64,000 bases of DNA, taken from the NCBI RefSeq assembly GCF_018294505.1, contig NC_057797.1, forward strand, positions 128,776,051-128,840,050, in the 5' to 3' direction. This document shows positions 1 to 11,119 of the stretch, piece by piece. This DNA comes from Triticum aestivum (lineage: Eukaryota; Streptophyta; Magnoliopsida; Poales; Poaceae). Position 1 is the first letter of the stretch; each line of letters begins with the position of its first letter. The notes beneath the pieces were generated by a model, which had not been told where the DNA came from, did no database searches, and saw only the letters and a list, made by a program, of their open reading frames with translations. The position numbers and the translations under genes are program-made.

Positions 1-614
1 GATCCGGATAGGATCCGGCAGCGGGACGTCTTCTATATAGAACCATTCCGAGGGCCAGTCTTCGGACGCCTTCTTTGGGGTTCCGGACAGATATCCGGTC
101 CCGGCGATGCGCCATACTTCGGCTCTACCCACTTGATACATTGACCCTTTCTTGGAACGGGGCACGAGGTAAAATAGCTCCTTCCACAGTCCAAAATGAG
201 CTTCAATACCAAAGAACAGCTCGCAGAGGGCTACAAAGCCCGCGATATGCAATACTGAGGCAGGCGTGAGATGATGTAGCTGGAGGCCGTAGAACTCCAG
301 CAGCCCCCGGAGAAACAGGTGGATGGGAAATCCGAGCCCCCTTATTAAGTAAGGAACAAGGCACACCCGCTCTCCTTTGGATGGATTAGGGGCATTCTCT
401 TCTTGCTCTCCGTCGTTGTAGACGGTAAGACCGACTCGGACCGGGACCTTATAGGCCGGGGGAGAAATCCCTTGGTCTGAAGCGTCACTAGCTCGCTATG
501 CGGAGTAGAACATCTCTCCCAATATCCAGGCTTAGGGCTAGAAGGGCGAGAGGAGGAGTTGCGGCGGCTGGCCATGGTGGAATGGACCTTTGATGAATGC
601 GCTCTGATGAACAC
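1..614 (-). pseudogene. Transposase_28-like antisense ORF of a Gypsy element, frameshifted and open at the window edge
   Basis: Reading the minus strand, an ORF starts at 614 (or at the internal Met within ASRRNSSSRPSSP) and runs to a CCCCC stretch near 455. There the conserved-looking reading moves into another frame and stays open to base 1, with recognisable pieces such as PAYKVPVRVGLTVYNDG, HIAGFVALCELFFGIEAHF and GLWKELFYLVPR. This is the pattern of the Pfam family called putative gypsy type transposon (Transposase_28), recognised from memory. The ORF lies antisense to the LTR at 903-1383, as in some large grass Gypsy elements. The frame change makes this copy non-functional unless it is a sequencing error. 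The C-terminus lies outside the window. Confidence 0.6.
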
Positions 615-902
615 TCGTGGAGGGGAGAAGGTGTGGATTGGATCTAAATCCTCGTCCCCTTAAAAAGGGCAACTCATTTACATGGCTAGGGGTGTGAACA
701 TAAAAACACTTAGACTTTTCATATTCGTTTGGCACATGGAAAGCGGCCATTATTGGGTGTAGAAGCCGAGGAGTGCAACATCTACAAGAAATCGGACTTT
801 ATTCAAACAGGTACACGGAATTTGGAGGAGAACCCGCCTTGCAATGCCGAAGACAATCTGCGCGCCGGACTCATCGTCATTGAAGCCTGGTTCGGGGGCT
901 AC

Positions 903-1383
903 TGAGGGAGTCCTAGATTAGGGGGTGTTCGGATAGCCGAACTATACCTTCAGCCAGACTCCTGGACTATGAAGATACAAGATTGAAGACTCTGTCCCGT
1001 GTCCGGAAGGGACTTTCCTTGGCGTGGAAGGCAAGCTTGGCGATACGGATGTTCAGATCTCCTACCATTGTAACCGACTTTATGTAACCCTAACCCTCTC
1101 CGGTGTCTATATAAACCGGGGGGTTTTAGTCCGTAGGACAAGATACACGTCAACAATCATACCATAGGCTAGCTTCTAGGGTTTAGCCTCTCTGATCTCG
1201 TGGTAGATCAACTCTTGTACTACCCATATCATCAATATTAATCAAGCAGGACGTAGGGTTTTACCTCCATCGAGAGGGCCCGAACCTGGGTAAAACTTCG
1301 TGTCCCCTGCCTCCTGTTACCATCCGGCCTAGACGCACAGTTCGGGAGCCCCTACCCGAGATCCGCCGGTTTTGACACCGACA
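903..1383 (+). repeat. Gypsy LTR, 481 bp
   Basis: It begins TGAGGGAGTCC and ends TTTTGACACCGACA, that is TG...CA. It has a TATA box (TCTATATAAACC, near 1106) followed by a transcribed part ending in a GGGTTTTACC-type region. Both ends agree with a very common Triticeae Gypsy LTR as I remember it. I do not name the family. Confidence 0.7.
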
Positions 1384-1632
1384 CCCATCTTTGCGTGAAA
1401 CCGAGGACAAAAAATCCTATAAATAGATAAACCATCAGAAATAACCCTAGATCAGAAGTTCCACCGCCGCAAGGCTCTGTAGCCACCAAAAAACAATCTA
1501 GACCCCATTATGGCACCTTGTCGGAGGGGGGAATCATCTCCGGTGGCCATCTTCATCATCCCAGCGGCCACCACGATGAGGAGGGAGTAGTCCACCCTCG
1601 GGGCTAAGGGTTTGTACCAGTAGCTATGTGTT

Positions 1633-1635
<3 letters not shown>

Positions 1636-1663
<28 letters not shown>
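1636..1663. repeat. (TC)n microsatellite
   Basis: About 14 uninterrupted TC units inside the Gypsy LTR, downstream of its TATA box. Confidence 0.95.
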
Positions 1664-1666
<3 letters not shown>

Positions 1667-2050
1667 TTCTTGAGATGTCATGATCTTGATGTATCATGGG
1701 ATTTGTTAATATAGTCGGATCATATGGTGTTTTCCCCTCTCTATTTTGTTGTGATGAATTGAGTTTTTCCCTTTGAGATTTTGTTGTTATCGGATTGAAT
1801 ACTTTTATGGATTTGAGAACACTTGATATATGTCTTGCAATTGAATACCCGTGGTGACAATGGGGTATCTCATTGATTCACTTGATATATGTTTTGGCAC
1901 TCAACTCACGGATTCCCAAGGTGACATTGGGTTAATCTATGCATAGGGGTTGATGCACGTTCTTGTCTTTGTTTCTCCGGTAGAAATCTTGGGGCACTCT
2001 TTGAAGTTCTTTGTGTTGGATTGAATATTATGAATCTGAATTTTCTTTGG

Positions 2051-2152
2051 TGTTATTTTAGTACGAACTCTTGGTTAGATCGATCGGAAAGAATAGCTTT
2101 GTGTTATTTTAGTACGAACTATAGGATAGATTGATCGGAAAGAATAGCTTTG
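2051..2152 (+). repeat. 51-bp tandem duplication inside the LTR
   Basis: TGTTATTTTAGTACGAACT ... GATCGGAAAGAATAGCTTT occurs twice, starting at 2051 and 2102, with a few substitutions between the units. Confidence 0.85.
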
Positions 2153-2667
2153 AGGTGGTTCCGTACCCTACAAACAATTCCGTCTTATGTTCTCCGCTAG
2201 ATAGCAACTTCGGAGTGATTCTTCGTTGCAGGATGAGGGACGGTTATATGATCCAATTATATTAGCACTGTTGAGAGATTACACTAGCGAATGTACAGGC
2301 CCTAGGCCTCATTTTCAAGCATTGCAATACCATTTTTGTGTCCGTTTACTATTTGCTACCTTGCTATTTTTATTTATTCAGATTATAAAAATATATTTCT
2401 ACCATCCATATTACACTTTTATCACCATCTCTTTGCCGAACTAGTGAACCTATACAATTTGCCATTGTATTGGGTGTGTTGGGGACATAAGAGATTTCTT
2501 GTATTTGATTGCAGGGTTGTTTGAGAGAGACCATCTTCATCCTACACCTCCCAGGGATTGATAAACCTTAGGTCATCCACTTGAGGGAAAATTGCTACTG
2601 TCCTACAAAACTCCGCGCTTGGAGGCCCAACACGAGTCTACAAGAATAAAGTTGCATAGTAGACATC

Positions 2668-2743
2668 AATAATAAACATTTATCATGATATTAGGAAATA
2701 TAAATAACAACTTTATTATTGCCTCTAAGGCGTATTTCCTTCA
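2668..2743 (-). repeat. 3' LTR stub of the Copia element
   Basis: The 76 bp read TGAAGGAAATACGCC ... on the minus strand, as at the start of the intact LTR at 53933. It stops abruptly at 2668. Confidence 0.75.
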
Positions 2744-3036
2744 GTCTCCCACTTGCACTAGAGTCAGTAATCTAGTTCACATCGTCATGTGATTTAACAC
2801 CAATAGTTCAAATCTTTATGTGATTAGTTCACATCTCCATGTGACTAACACCCAAATGGTTTACTAGAGTCAATAATCTAGTTCACATCGCTATGTGGTT
2901 AACACCCAAAGAGTACTAAGGTGTGATTATGTTTTGCTTGTAAGAGAAGTTTAGTCAACGGGTCTGCCACATTCAGAGCCGTATGTATTTTGCAAATTTT
3001 CTATGTTCTGTCTACAATGCTCTGCATGGAGCTACT

Positions 3037-4100
3037 CTAGCTAATTGCTCCCACTTTCAATATGTATGCAGATTGAGGTTCAGAGTCATCCGGATCGGTG
3101 TAAAATCTTGCATTGACGTAACTCTTTCTCATCTCCATAACCGAGAAATATTTCCTTAGTCCTCTTAGGTAACTAAGGATAACTTTGACCGTTTTCCAGT
3201 GATCCACTCCTAGATCACTATCGTACCCCTTTGCGAAACTCATGGAAAGGTAAACAATAGGTCTGGTACACAATATAGCATACTTTATAGAACCTATGGT
3301 TGAGGCATAGGGAATGACTTCCATTCTCTTTCTATTTTCTGACGTGGTCAGGTTTTGACTCTTACTCAACTTCACACCTTACAATACAGGCAAGAACACC
3401 TTTTTGACTGATCAATTTTGAACTTCTTCAAAATCTTGTTAAGGTATGTGCTTTGTGAAAGTCCTATTAAGCATCTCGATCTATCCCTATAGATCTTGAT
3501 GCCCAATATATAAGTAGCTTCACTGAGGTGTTTCATTGAAAAACTCTTATTCAAGTATCCTTTTATGCTATCCAAAAATTCTATATCATGTCCAATCAAC
3601 AATATGTCATCCACATATAATATTAGAAATGCTACAGAACTCCCACTCACTTTCTTGTAAATACATGCTTCTCCAAAAGTCTGTATAAGCCATATGCTTT
3701 GATCACACTATGAAAGCGTATATTCCAACTCCGAGAGGCTTGCACTAGTCGATAAATGGATCACTGGAGCTTGCACACTTTGTTAGCACCTTTAGGATCG
3801 ACAAACCCTTCTGGTTGCATCATATACAACTCTTCTTTAATAAATCCATTAAGGAATGCAGTTTTGACATCCATTTGCCAAATTTCATAATCATAAAATG
3901 CGGCAACTGCTAACATGATTCGGACAGACTTTTAAGCATCGATACGAGTGAGAAAATCTCATCATAGTCAACACCTTGAACTTGTCGAAAATGTTTTGCG
4001 ACAATTTTAGCTTTGTAGATAGTAACACTACTATCAGCTTCCGTCTTCCTCTTGAAGATCCATTTATTCTTAATGACTCACCAATCATTGGGCAAGTCAA
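3037..4100 (-). pseudogene. Copia reverse transcriptase / RNase H remnant
   Basis: The stretch 3372-3650 encodes the catalytic signature LYVDDILLIGHD followed by a GYLNKSFSMKHLSEATYIL-type segment. The next piece (3037-3375) continues in a different frame into the RNase H side (PYASTIGSIKYAILCTRP). The upstream RT part down to about 4100 is spread over several frames. The YVDD motif is intact, but frame changes and stops prevent a continuous polyprotein. Confidence 0.8.
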
Positions 4101-4301
4101 TCAAAGTCCATACTTTGTTCTCATACATGGATCCCATCTCAGATTTCATGGCATCAAGCCATTTCGCGGAATCTGGGCTCATATCGCTTCCTCATAGTTC
4201 GTAGGTTTGTCATGGTCTACTAACATGAATTCCAGAATAGGATTATCATACCACTCTGGTGCGGAACATACTCTAGTTGACCTACGAGGTTCGGTAGTAA
4301 C

Positions 4302-5431
4302 TTAATCTGGAGTTTCATGGTCATCATCATTAGCTTCCTCAATAATTGGTGTAGGCATCACTGGAACTGATTTCTGTGATGAACTACTTTCCCATTCTAG
4401 AGAAGGTACAACTACCTCATCAAGTTCCACTTTCCTCCCACTCACTTCTTTCGAGAGAAACTCCTTCTCTAGAAAGGATCCATTTTTAGCAACAAATATC
4501 TTGCCTTCGGATTTGTGATAGAAGGAGTGCCCAACAGTTTCTTTTGGGTATCCTATGAAGACGCACTTCTCCGATTTGGGTTCAAGCTTATCAGGCTGAA
4601 ACTTTTTCACATAAGCATCACAACCCCAAACTTTAAGAAACGACAGCTTATGTTTCTTGCCAAACCACAGTTCATACAGTGTCGTCTCAAGGATTTAGAT
4701 GGTGCCCTATTTAACATGAATGCAGTTGTCTCTAATGCATAACCCCAAAACGATAGTGGTAAATCAGTAAGAGACATCATAGATCGCACCATATCCAATA
4801 AAGTACGGTTACAACGTTTGGACACACCATTACGTTGTGGTGTTCCAGGTGGCATGAGTTGTGAAACTATTCCACATTGTTTTAAATGAAGGCCAAACTC
4901 GTAACTCAAATATTCGCCTCTGCGATCAGATCGTAGAAACTTTATTTTCTTGTTACGATGATTCTCCACTTCACTCTGAAATTCTCTGAACTTTTCAAAT
5001 GTTTCAGACTTGTGTTTAATTAAGCAGATATACCCATATCTGCTCAAACCATGTGTGAAGGTTAGAAAATAATGATACCCGTCGCGAGCCTCAACACTCA
5101 TCGGACTGCATACATCGGTATGTATTATTTCCAATAAGTCGGTGGCTCGCTCCATTGTTCCGGAGAACGGAGTCTTAGTCATCTTGCCCATGAGGCATGG
5201 TTCACAAGTATCAAATGATTCATCATCAAGTGATTCCAAAAATCCATCCGCATGGAGTTTCTTCATGCGCTTTACACCAATATGACCTAAACGACAGTGC
5301 CACAAATATGTTGCACTATCATTATCAACTTTGCATCTTTTGGCATCAATATTATGAATATGTGTATCACTACGACCGAGATTCAATAAACCATTCACCT
5401 TGGGTGTATAACCATAGAAGGTTTTATTCAT
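4302..5431 (-). pseudogene. Copia GAG-pre-integrase and integrase core remnant
   Basis: The main ORF (4607-5431) contains the zinc-binding HCRLGHIG ... TCEPCLMGKM (H-H-C-C) module and the integrase core from HTDVCSPMSVEARDG to QRNGVSKRCNRTLLDM. At the second catalytic region it reads TFTHGLSRYGYI where the other copy in this window (43498) has FTDDLSRYRYI, so one acidic residue is lost. The C-terminal part (4302-4610, KLEPKSEKCVFIGYPKETVG) is in another frame. Confidence 0.8.
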
Positions 5432-5649
5432 GTAAACAGAACAACATATATTCTCTCACTTAAATGAATAACCGCATTGCAATAAACATGATCTAATCAT
5501 ATTCGTGCTCAACGCAAACACCAATAACATTTACTTCAGGTTCAACACTAATCTCGAAGGTAGAGGCAGTATGCGATGGTGATCATATCAACCTTGGAAT
5601 CACTTCCAACACACATCGTCACTTCGCTCTTGACTAGTCTCTGTTCATT

Positions 5650-7100
5650 CTACAACTCCTGTTTTGAGTTACTAATCTTATCAACTAAACCGGTATCAAA
5701 TACCCAGGGGCTAGTATGAACACTAGTAAAGTACACATAAATAACCTGTATATCAAATATACCTTTGTTCACTTTGCCATCCTTCTTATCCGCCAAGTAT
5801 TTGGGGTAGTTCCGCTTCCAGTGACCATTCCCTTTGCAGTAGAAGCACCTAGTTTCAGGCTTAGGTCTAGCTTTGGGCTTGTTCCCGGGAGTGGCAACTT
5901 GCTTGCCATTCTTCTTAAAGTTCCCTTTCTTTCCCTTGCCCCTTTTCTTGAAACTAGTGGTCTTGTTAACCATCAACACTTGATGCTCTTTCTTGACTTC
6001 TACCTTCGCCGATTTCAGCACTGTGAAGAGCTTGGGAATTGTTTTCGTCATCCCTTGCATATTATAGTTCATCACGAAGTTCTAGTAACTTGGTGATAGT
6101 TACTAGAGAACTGTTTCACTCACTATCTTATCTGGAAGACTAACTCCCACTTGATTCAAGCGATTGTAGTACCCCAAACATTCTAAGCACATGCTCACTA
6201 GCTGAGTTGTTCTCCTCCATCTTGTAGGCAAAGTACTTGTCAGAGGTCTCCTACCTCTTAACACGGGCATGAGTCTGAAATATCATTTTCAGCTCTTGAA
6301 ACATCTCATATGCTCCATGGTGTTCAAAACATTTTTGAAGTCCTGGTTCTAAGCCGTAAAGCATGGTGCACTAAACTATCAAGTAGTCATCATACCGAGC
6401 TTGTCAAACGTTCATAACATCTGCATTTGCTCCTGCAATAGGTATGTCACCTAGAGGTGCATCAAGGACATAATTCTTCTTTGCAGCAATGAGGATAATC
6501 CTCAGATCATGGACCCAGTCCGCATCATGGCTACTATCATTTTTCAACATAGTTTTTCTCTAGGAACATATCAAAAATAAAAAGGGGAGCTATACGTGAG
6601 CTATTGATCTACAACATAGATATGCAAATACTATCAGGACTAAGTTCATGATAAATTAAGTTCAATTAATCAAATTACTAAAGAACTCCCACTTAGATAG
6701 ACATCCCTCGAGTCATCTAAATGATCAAGTGATCCATATCAACTAAACCATGTCCGATCATCACGTGAGATGGATTAGTTTTCAATCTTGAACATATCTA
6801 TGTTGATCATATCTACTATATGATTCACGTTTGACCTTTCGGTCTCGGTGTTCCGAGGCCATGTGTGTACATGCTAGGCTCGTCAAGTTTAACCCAAGTA
6901 TTCCGCACGTGCAAAACTGTCTTGCACCCATTGTATTTGAACGTAGAGCTTATCACACCCGATCATCACGTGGTGTCTCAACACGACAAACTGTCGCAAT
7001 GGTGCATACTTAGGGAGAACACTTATACCTTGAAATTTAGTGAGGCATCATCTTATAATGCTACCGCCGTACTAAGCAAAATAAGATGCATAAAAGATAA
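5650..7100 (-). pseudogene. Copia gag remnant with zinc knuckle
   Basis: The ORF at 5650-6075 is Lys-rich and has a zinc-knuckle-like CFYCKGNGHWKRNYPKYL: C-x2-C-x4-H with Tyr at the fourth ligand position. The other Copia copy at about 42710-42760 also reads RNYPK there, so the Tyr may be inherited by this subfamily. The N-terminal part of gag (about 6100-7100) is broken into short frames. Bases 7100-7825 are leader sequence with no ORF I trust. Confidence 0.65.
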
Positions 7101-8069
7101 ACATCACATGCAATAAAAATATGTGACATGATATGGCCATCATCATCTTGTGCCTTTGATCTCCATCTCCAAAGCACCGTCATGATCTACATCGTCACCG
7201 GCTTGACACCTTGATATCCATCTAGCATCGTTGTCGTCTCGCCAAATATTGCTTTTCATGGTGATAAAGTAAAGCAATTGCATGTCAATTGCATTTCATA
7301 CAATAAAGCGACAACCATAAGGCTCCTGCCAGTTGCCGATAACTTTTACAAAACATGATCATCTCATACAATAAGGTATATCACATCATGTCTTGACCAT
7401 ATCACATCACAACATGCCCTGCAAAAACAAGTTAGACGTCCTCTACTTTGTTATTGCAAGTTTTACGTGGCTGCTACGGGCTTCTAGTAAGAACTGTTCT
7501 TACCTACGCATCAAAACCACATTGGTGTTTCGTCAAGTTTGTTGTTTTAACCTTTGACAAGGAACAGCCATAGTCAAATTTGATTCAACTAAAGTTGGAG
7601 AAACAGATACCCGCCAGCCACCTTTATGCAAAACAAGTTGCATGTCTGTCGGTGGAACTGATCTCATGAACATGGTCATGTAAGGTTGGTCTGGGCCGCT
7701 TCATCCAACAATACCGCTGAATCAAAATAAGACATCAGTGGTAAGCAGTATAGCTATCACCACCCACAAATCTTTGTGTTCTACTCGTGCATATCATCTA
7801 CGCATAGACCTGGCTCAAATGCCACTGTTGGGGAACATAGCATGCAATTCAAAAAAATTCCTACGCTCACACAAGATCTATCTAGGAGATTCATAGCAAC
7901 AAGAGGGGGAGAGTGTGTCCACGTACCCTCGTAGACCGAAAGTGGAAGCGTTAGGTTAACGCGGTTGATCACTACAAAAAAAGACACATCCATGACATTT
8001 TGGGCCAAACGGATTTTTTTGCTGTCATACCTATGACATTTCTATGATGATAATTGTGACAAAACCCGG

Positions 8070-9598
8070 TGATAACCCACAAGTATAGGGGATCAATTGT
8101 AGCCTCTTTCGATAAGTAAGAGTGTCGAACCCAGCAAGGAGCTAAAGGTAGAACAAATATTCCCTCAAGTTCTATCGACCACCGATACAACTCTACGCAC
8201 GCTTAACATTTGCTTTGCCTAGAACAAGTATGAAACTAGAAGTACTTTGTAGGTGTTTTTGGATAGGTTTGCAAGAATATAAAGAGCACATAAATAAAAA
8301 CTGGGGGCTGTTTTAGGTAAAGAAGCAGTAAAGTTAGTATAGCGAGTGTGGAAAAGTGGTGGTAGGAGTTGCGAAATTGTCCCTAAGCAATTGACTACTT
8401 TAATAGACTGATAGCAAGTTTTATGTGGGAGAGGCCACTGCTAGCATGTCATCCCTGACTTGGAATTCTATGCACTTATGATTGGAACTATTAGCAAGCA
8501 TCCGCAACTACTAACGTTCATTAAGGTAAAACCCAACCATAGCATTAAGATATATTGGTCCCCCTTCAATCCCGTATGCATCAATTTCTATGCTAGGTTG
8601 AAGCTTCTGTTACTCTTGCCCTCCAATACATAGTCCTATCAACATACAACTAACCCTATGGTGTGATCCATGCGTGCGCTCATATGATGGGCACCAAAGG
8701 ACAACAAAATAACCACAAGCAAATTAAATCAATCATAGTAATTCACCAATCATCGATAGGACAACGAAAATGTACTCAGACATCATAGGATGGCAACACA
8801 TCATTGGGTAATAATATAATGCATAAAGCACCATGTTCAACTAGATGGTACAGCGGGTTGCGGGAGAGTGGACCGTTGTAGATAGAGGGGGGAAGGTGAT
8901 GGAGATGTTGGTGGAGATGGCGTAGGTGTTGGTGTAGATTGCGGTGATGATGGCCCGGCGACGTTCCGGTGCCACCGAAAGAGAGGGGAGAGGGCCCCCT
9001 TCTTATTATTCTTCCTTGACCTCCTCCCTAGATGGGAGAAGGGTTTCCCCTCTGTTCCTTGGTCTCCATGGCATGGGAGGGGCGAGAGCCCCTACGAGAT
9101 TGGATCTGTCTCTCTGTCTCTCTTTGTTTCTGCGTTCCTGGATTCTGCCCTTTCACCGTTTCTTATATATCCGGAGATCCGTAACTCCGATTGGATTGAA
9201 ACCTTCGCCCAGATTTTTCTCCGAAAATTAGCTTTCTTGCGGCCAAAGAAGAGTAGAAACCGCCTTACGGTGGGACCACGAGGGTCAGGGGCGCGCCTAG
9301 GGGGGCAGGCGTGCCCCCTGCCTCGTGGCCCCCTCGGACACCTTCTCGCGTTGATTCTTCTTCCCGTGTTTCACAAATATTCCGAAAATATGCTCCGTCT
9401 GTTTTTATCCCATTTGGACTCCGTTTGATATGGATTTTCTGCGAAACAAAAGAACATGCAACAAACAGGAACTGCCACTGGGCACTGGATCAATATGTTA
9501 GTCCGAAAAATAGTATAAAAAGTTGCCAAAAGTATATGAAAGTTGTAGAATATTGTCATGGAACAATCAAAAATTATAGATACGACGGAGATGTATCA
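8070..9598 (-). mobile_element. Gypsy (Sabrina/WHAM-type) solo LTR, 1529 bp
   Basis: On the minus strand it starts TGATACATCTCCGTCGTATC and ends CTATACTTGTGGGTTATCA. It is flanked by perfect 5-bp duplications CCCGG (8065-8069 and 9599-9603). No internal retroelement sequence is present, so it is a solo LTR. It sits inside the CACTA element 100 bp from its end. A TATA-like stretch (TATATAAGAAACGG on the minus strand) lies near 9160. The family name is from memory. Confidence 0.9.
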
Positions 9599-10009
9599 CC
9601 CGGTATCATCACAGATATGGTGGGCTCCTACTTCTATGACAAAAAATCATGACAGAAAATGGACTTTTCATCCTGGGTGGGTCGGAGACGCAGCTGCATG
9701 ACATTCTTTGGGCCGTCCATGACGGGAAAACATGGTAGAAGCAAGGGCGAGGAAAATATCGGGGAGTTCTCGGTTACGGTGGCTGGTCAGGGGCCGAGCG
9801 ATGCGTGTTTCTCTCGTACGTACACGCATGTGTGCGAGGCGTTGCGCTCTAACTGAACCCGAGCGAGGCGTTGGGCTCTAACTGAACCCAAGCGATTGCA
9901 CTGCAGGCTACGCGTTACTGAACCTGAGCGATCGATCGATAACTGTTAACTGAACCCGATCGAGCGATTCCTTCGCTACTGCTGCTAATTGAAGCCGATC
10001 GATGCTGCC

Positions 10010-10440
10010 TCTGGATGAAAAGTGAGCGTTGTTGGGGGTTTGGATGAACATTTCCCAGTGGGGGTTGGATGAATAGGAACCCGTGGTAGTAGAGGCTGTT
10101 GCCACTGGATGAACAGTACCCTGATTGATCGAGCCGGTGGGTGAACAGGACCCCGTGGAGGGCTAGATGAATAGTAGCCAGTGGAGGGCTGGTTGAACAG
10201 TAGCCGGTGGAGGGATGGATGAACAGTAGCCCGTGGAGGGGTGGTTGAACAGGACCCCCGTGGAAATGGCTGGTTGAACAGTAGCCGGTGGAGGAGCGCG
10301 CGGTGGAGGCTGGATGAACAGGAGCCCGTGGATGAACAGACGCAGGTGGAGGCTGGAGGAGGTCGACGGTGGATGAACAGTACCCCGTGGAGGCTAGAGG
10401 AGGTTGACGGTGGAGATGGACAGTATCCTATGGAGTCCTG
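10010..10440 (+). repeat. CACTA subterminal direct repeats (GGATGAACAG units)
   Basis: About a dozen imperfect copies of a unit around 36-40 bp built on TGGATGAACAGTAGCCCGTGG, in head-to-tail order. Open frames on both strands here (Pro/Ser-rich or Trp-rich) are by-products of the array, not genes. Confidence 0.85.
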
Positions 10441-10720
10441 TTTTGCGGTACGCCACACCCCTCCCAATGAACAGGACCCCCGTTTCAACCGTAGCACTCC
10501 AACACAAGTCTGTTTCCTCCGTTTTACGGTACGCCACACCCCTCCCGATCAACAGGACCCTGTTTTGACCGTAGGAGGTCCAAGAGAAGTCTGTTTCCTC
10601 CATTTTGCGGTACACCAGACCCCTCCTGATGAACAGATCCCGTTTCCATCGTGGTCGGTCGAACACAAGGTCGTTTCCTCCGTTCTGTGGTACGCCAGGC
10701 CTCGTTTCCATCGCATGTTC
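10436..10720 (+). repeat. Second CACTA tandem array, unit about 85-90 bp
   Basis: Three to four copies of a block containing GGTACGCCACACCCCTCC, then GAACAGGACCC, then TCTGTTTCCTCC(A/G)TTTT. The copies start near 10445, 10530, 10610 and 10685. Confidence 0.8.
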
Positions 10721-11119
10721 CGTCCAAGCCGGTTGGCTCCTGATGAACAGCACGCGTTTTGTTGCCTCCTGATGAACACGAGCATTCTGTTGCCTCCCCA
10801 TGAACACGATGACGACGCAGTTTCTCCATTTTGACCCAGCCACAGCCATGTACATGAGCCCTGGCCGTACATATGCACGAGTAGGCGTTCGAGACCCCGC
10901 CTATATGTACGTATGTGGTTGTATTTACTTTCTTGCACCCTGGCTGTTGTACGTATATGTACATGCTACGTGCGTGCCTCTACTACCACACGTGCGCGCC
11001 TCTACTACCACACGTGCCTTTCCTTACACGGCCACGGTTCATCGTTGCAGCCTGCAGACAGACTGATCGACCAGTATGTACGTACACGTTCGTGACCAGA
11101 ATGACAATGATACGTACGC

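Larger units (their letters stand above)
1..1383 (+). mobile_element. 3' part of a Gypsy LTR retrotransposon (internal end plus 3' LTR)
   Basis: The LTR at 903-1383 is directly preceded by a short G-rich tract (GGTTCGGGGGCTAC), as expected of the polypurine tract before a 3' LTR, so the element body lies to the left. Bases 615-902 are non-coding tail with no ORF I trust. The element is cut by the window edge, so the 5' LTR and pol are not visible. The target duplication cannot be checked. Confidence 0.65.
1384..2667 (+). repeat. Partial LTR of a second Gypsy element (TATA to U5)
   Basis: The text matches a common wheat LTR I recall, which normally continues past TAGTAGACATCA into a TGGCGCCGTTGCCGG primer-binding site. 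A TATA box (CTATAAATAGA) lies near 1415. The start is missing, replaced by the end of the LTR at 903-1383, and the end at about 2667 abuts a Copia LTR fragment. No protein-coding sequence is seen here; the two short overlapping ORFs at 2226-2524 look like chance. Confidence 0.5.
2668..7969 (-). mobile_element. Truncated BARE/Angela-type Copia retrotransposon
   Basis: On the minus strand the order is: the last 144 bp of the 5' LTR (7826-7969, ending CCCCAACA), a degenerate primer-binding site (GTGGCATTTGAGCC, from 7825 down), gag, integrase, reverse transcriptase and RNase H, a purine-rich tract (GCAAGTGGGAGAC), then only the first 76 bp of the 3' LTR (2668-2743, beginning TGAAGGAAATACGCC). 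This is the Copia order. Both LTRs are cut: the right one where a CACTA element begins at 7970, the left one at a junction with Gypsy LTR sequence. All protein regions carry stops or frame changes, so the copy is dead. Confidence 0.85.

Noticed and set aside
10241..10964. Overlapping 130-200-codon frames
   Set aside because: Composition follows the GGATGAACAG/CCCCGTGG arrays; no conserved protein motif.
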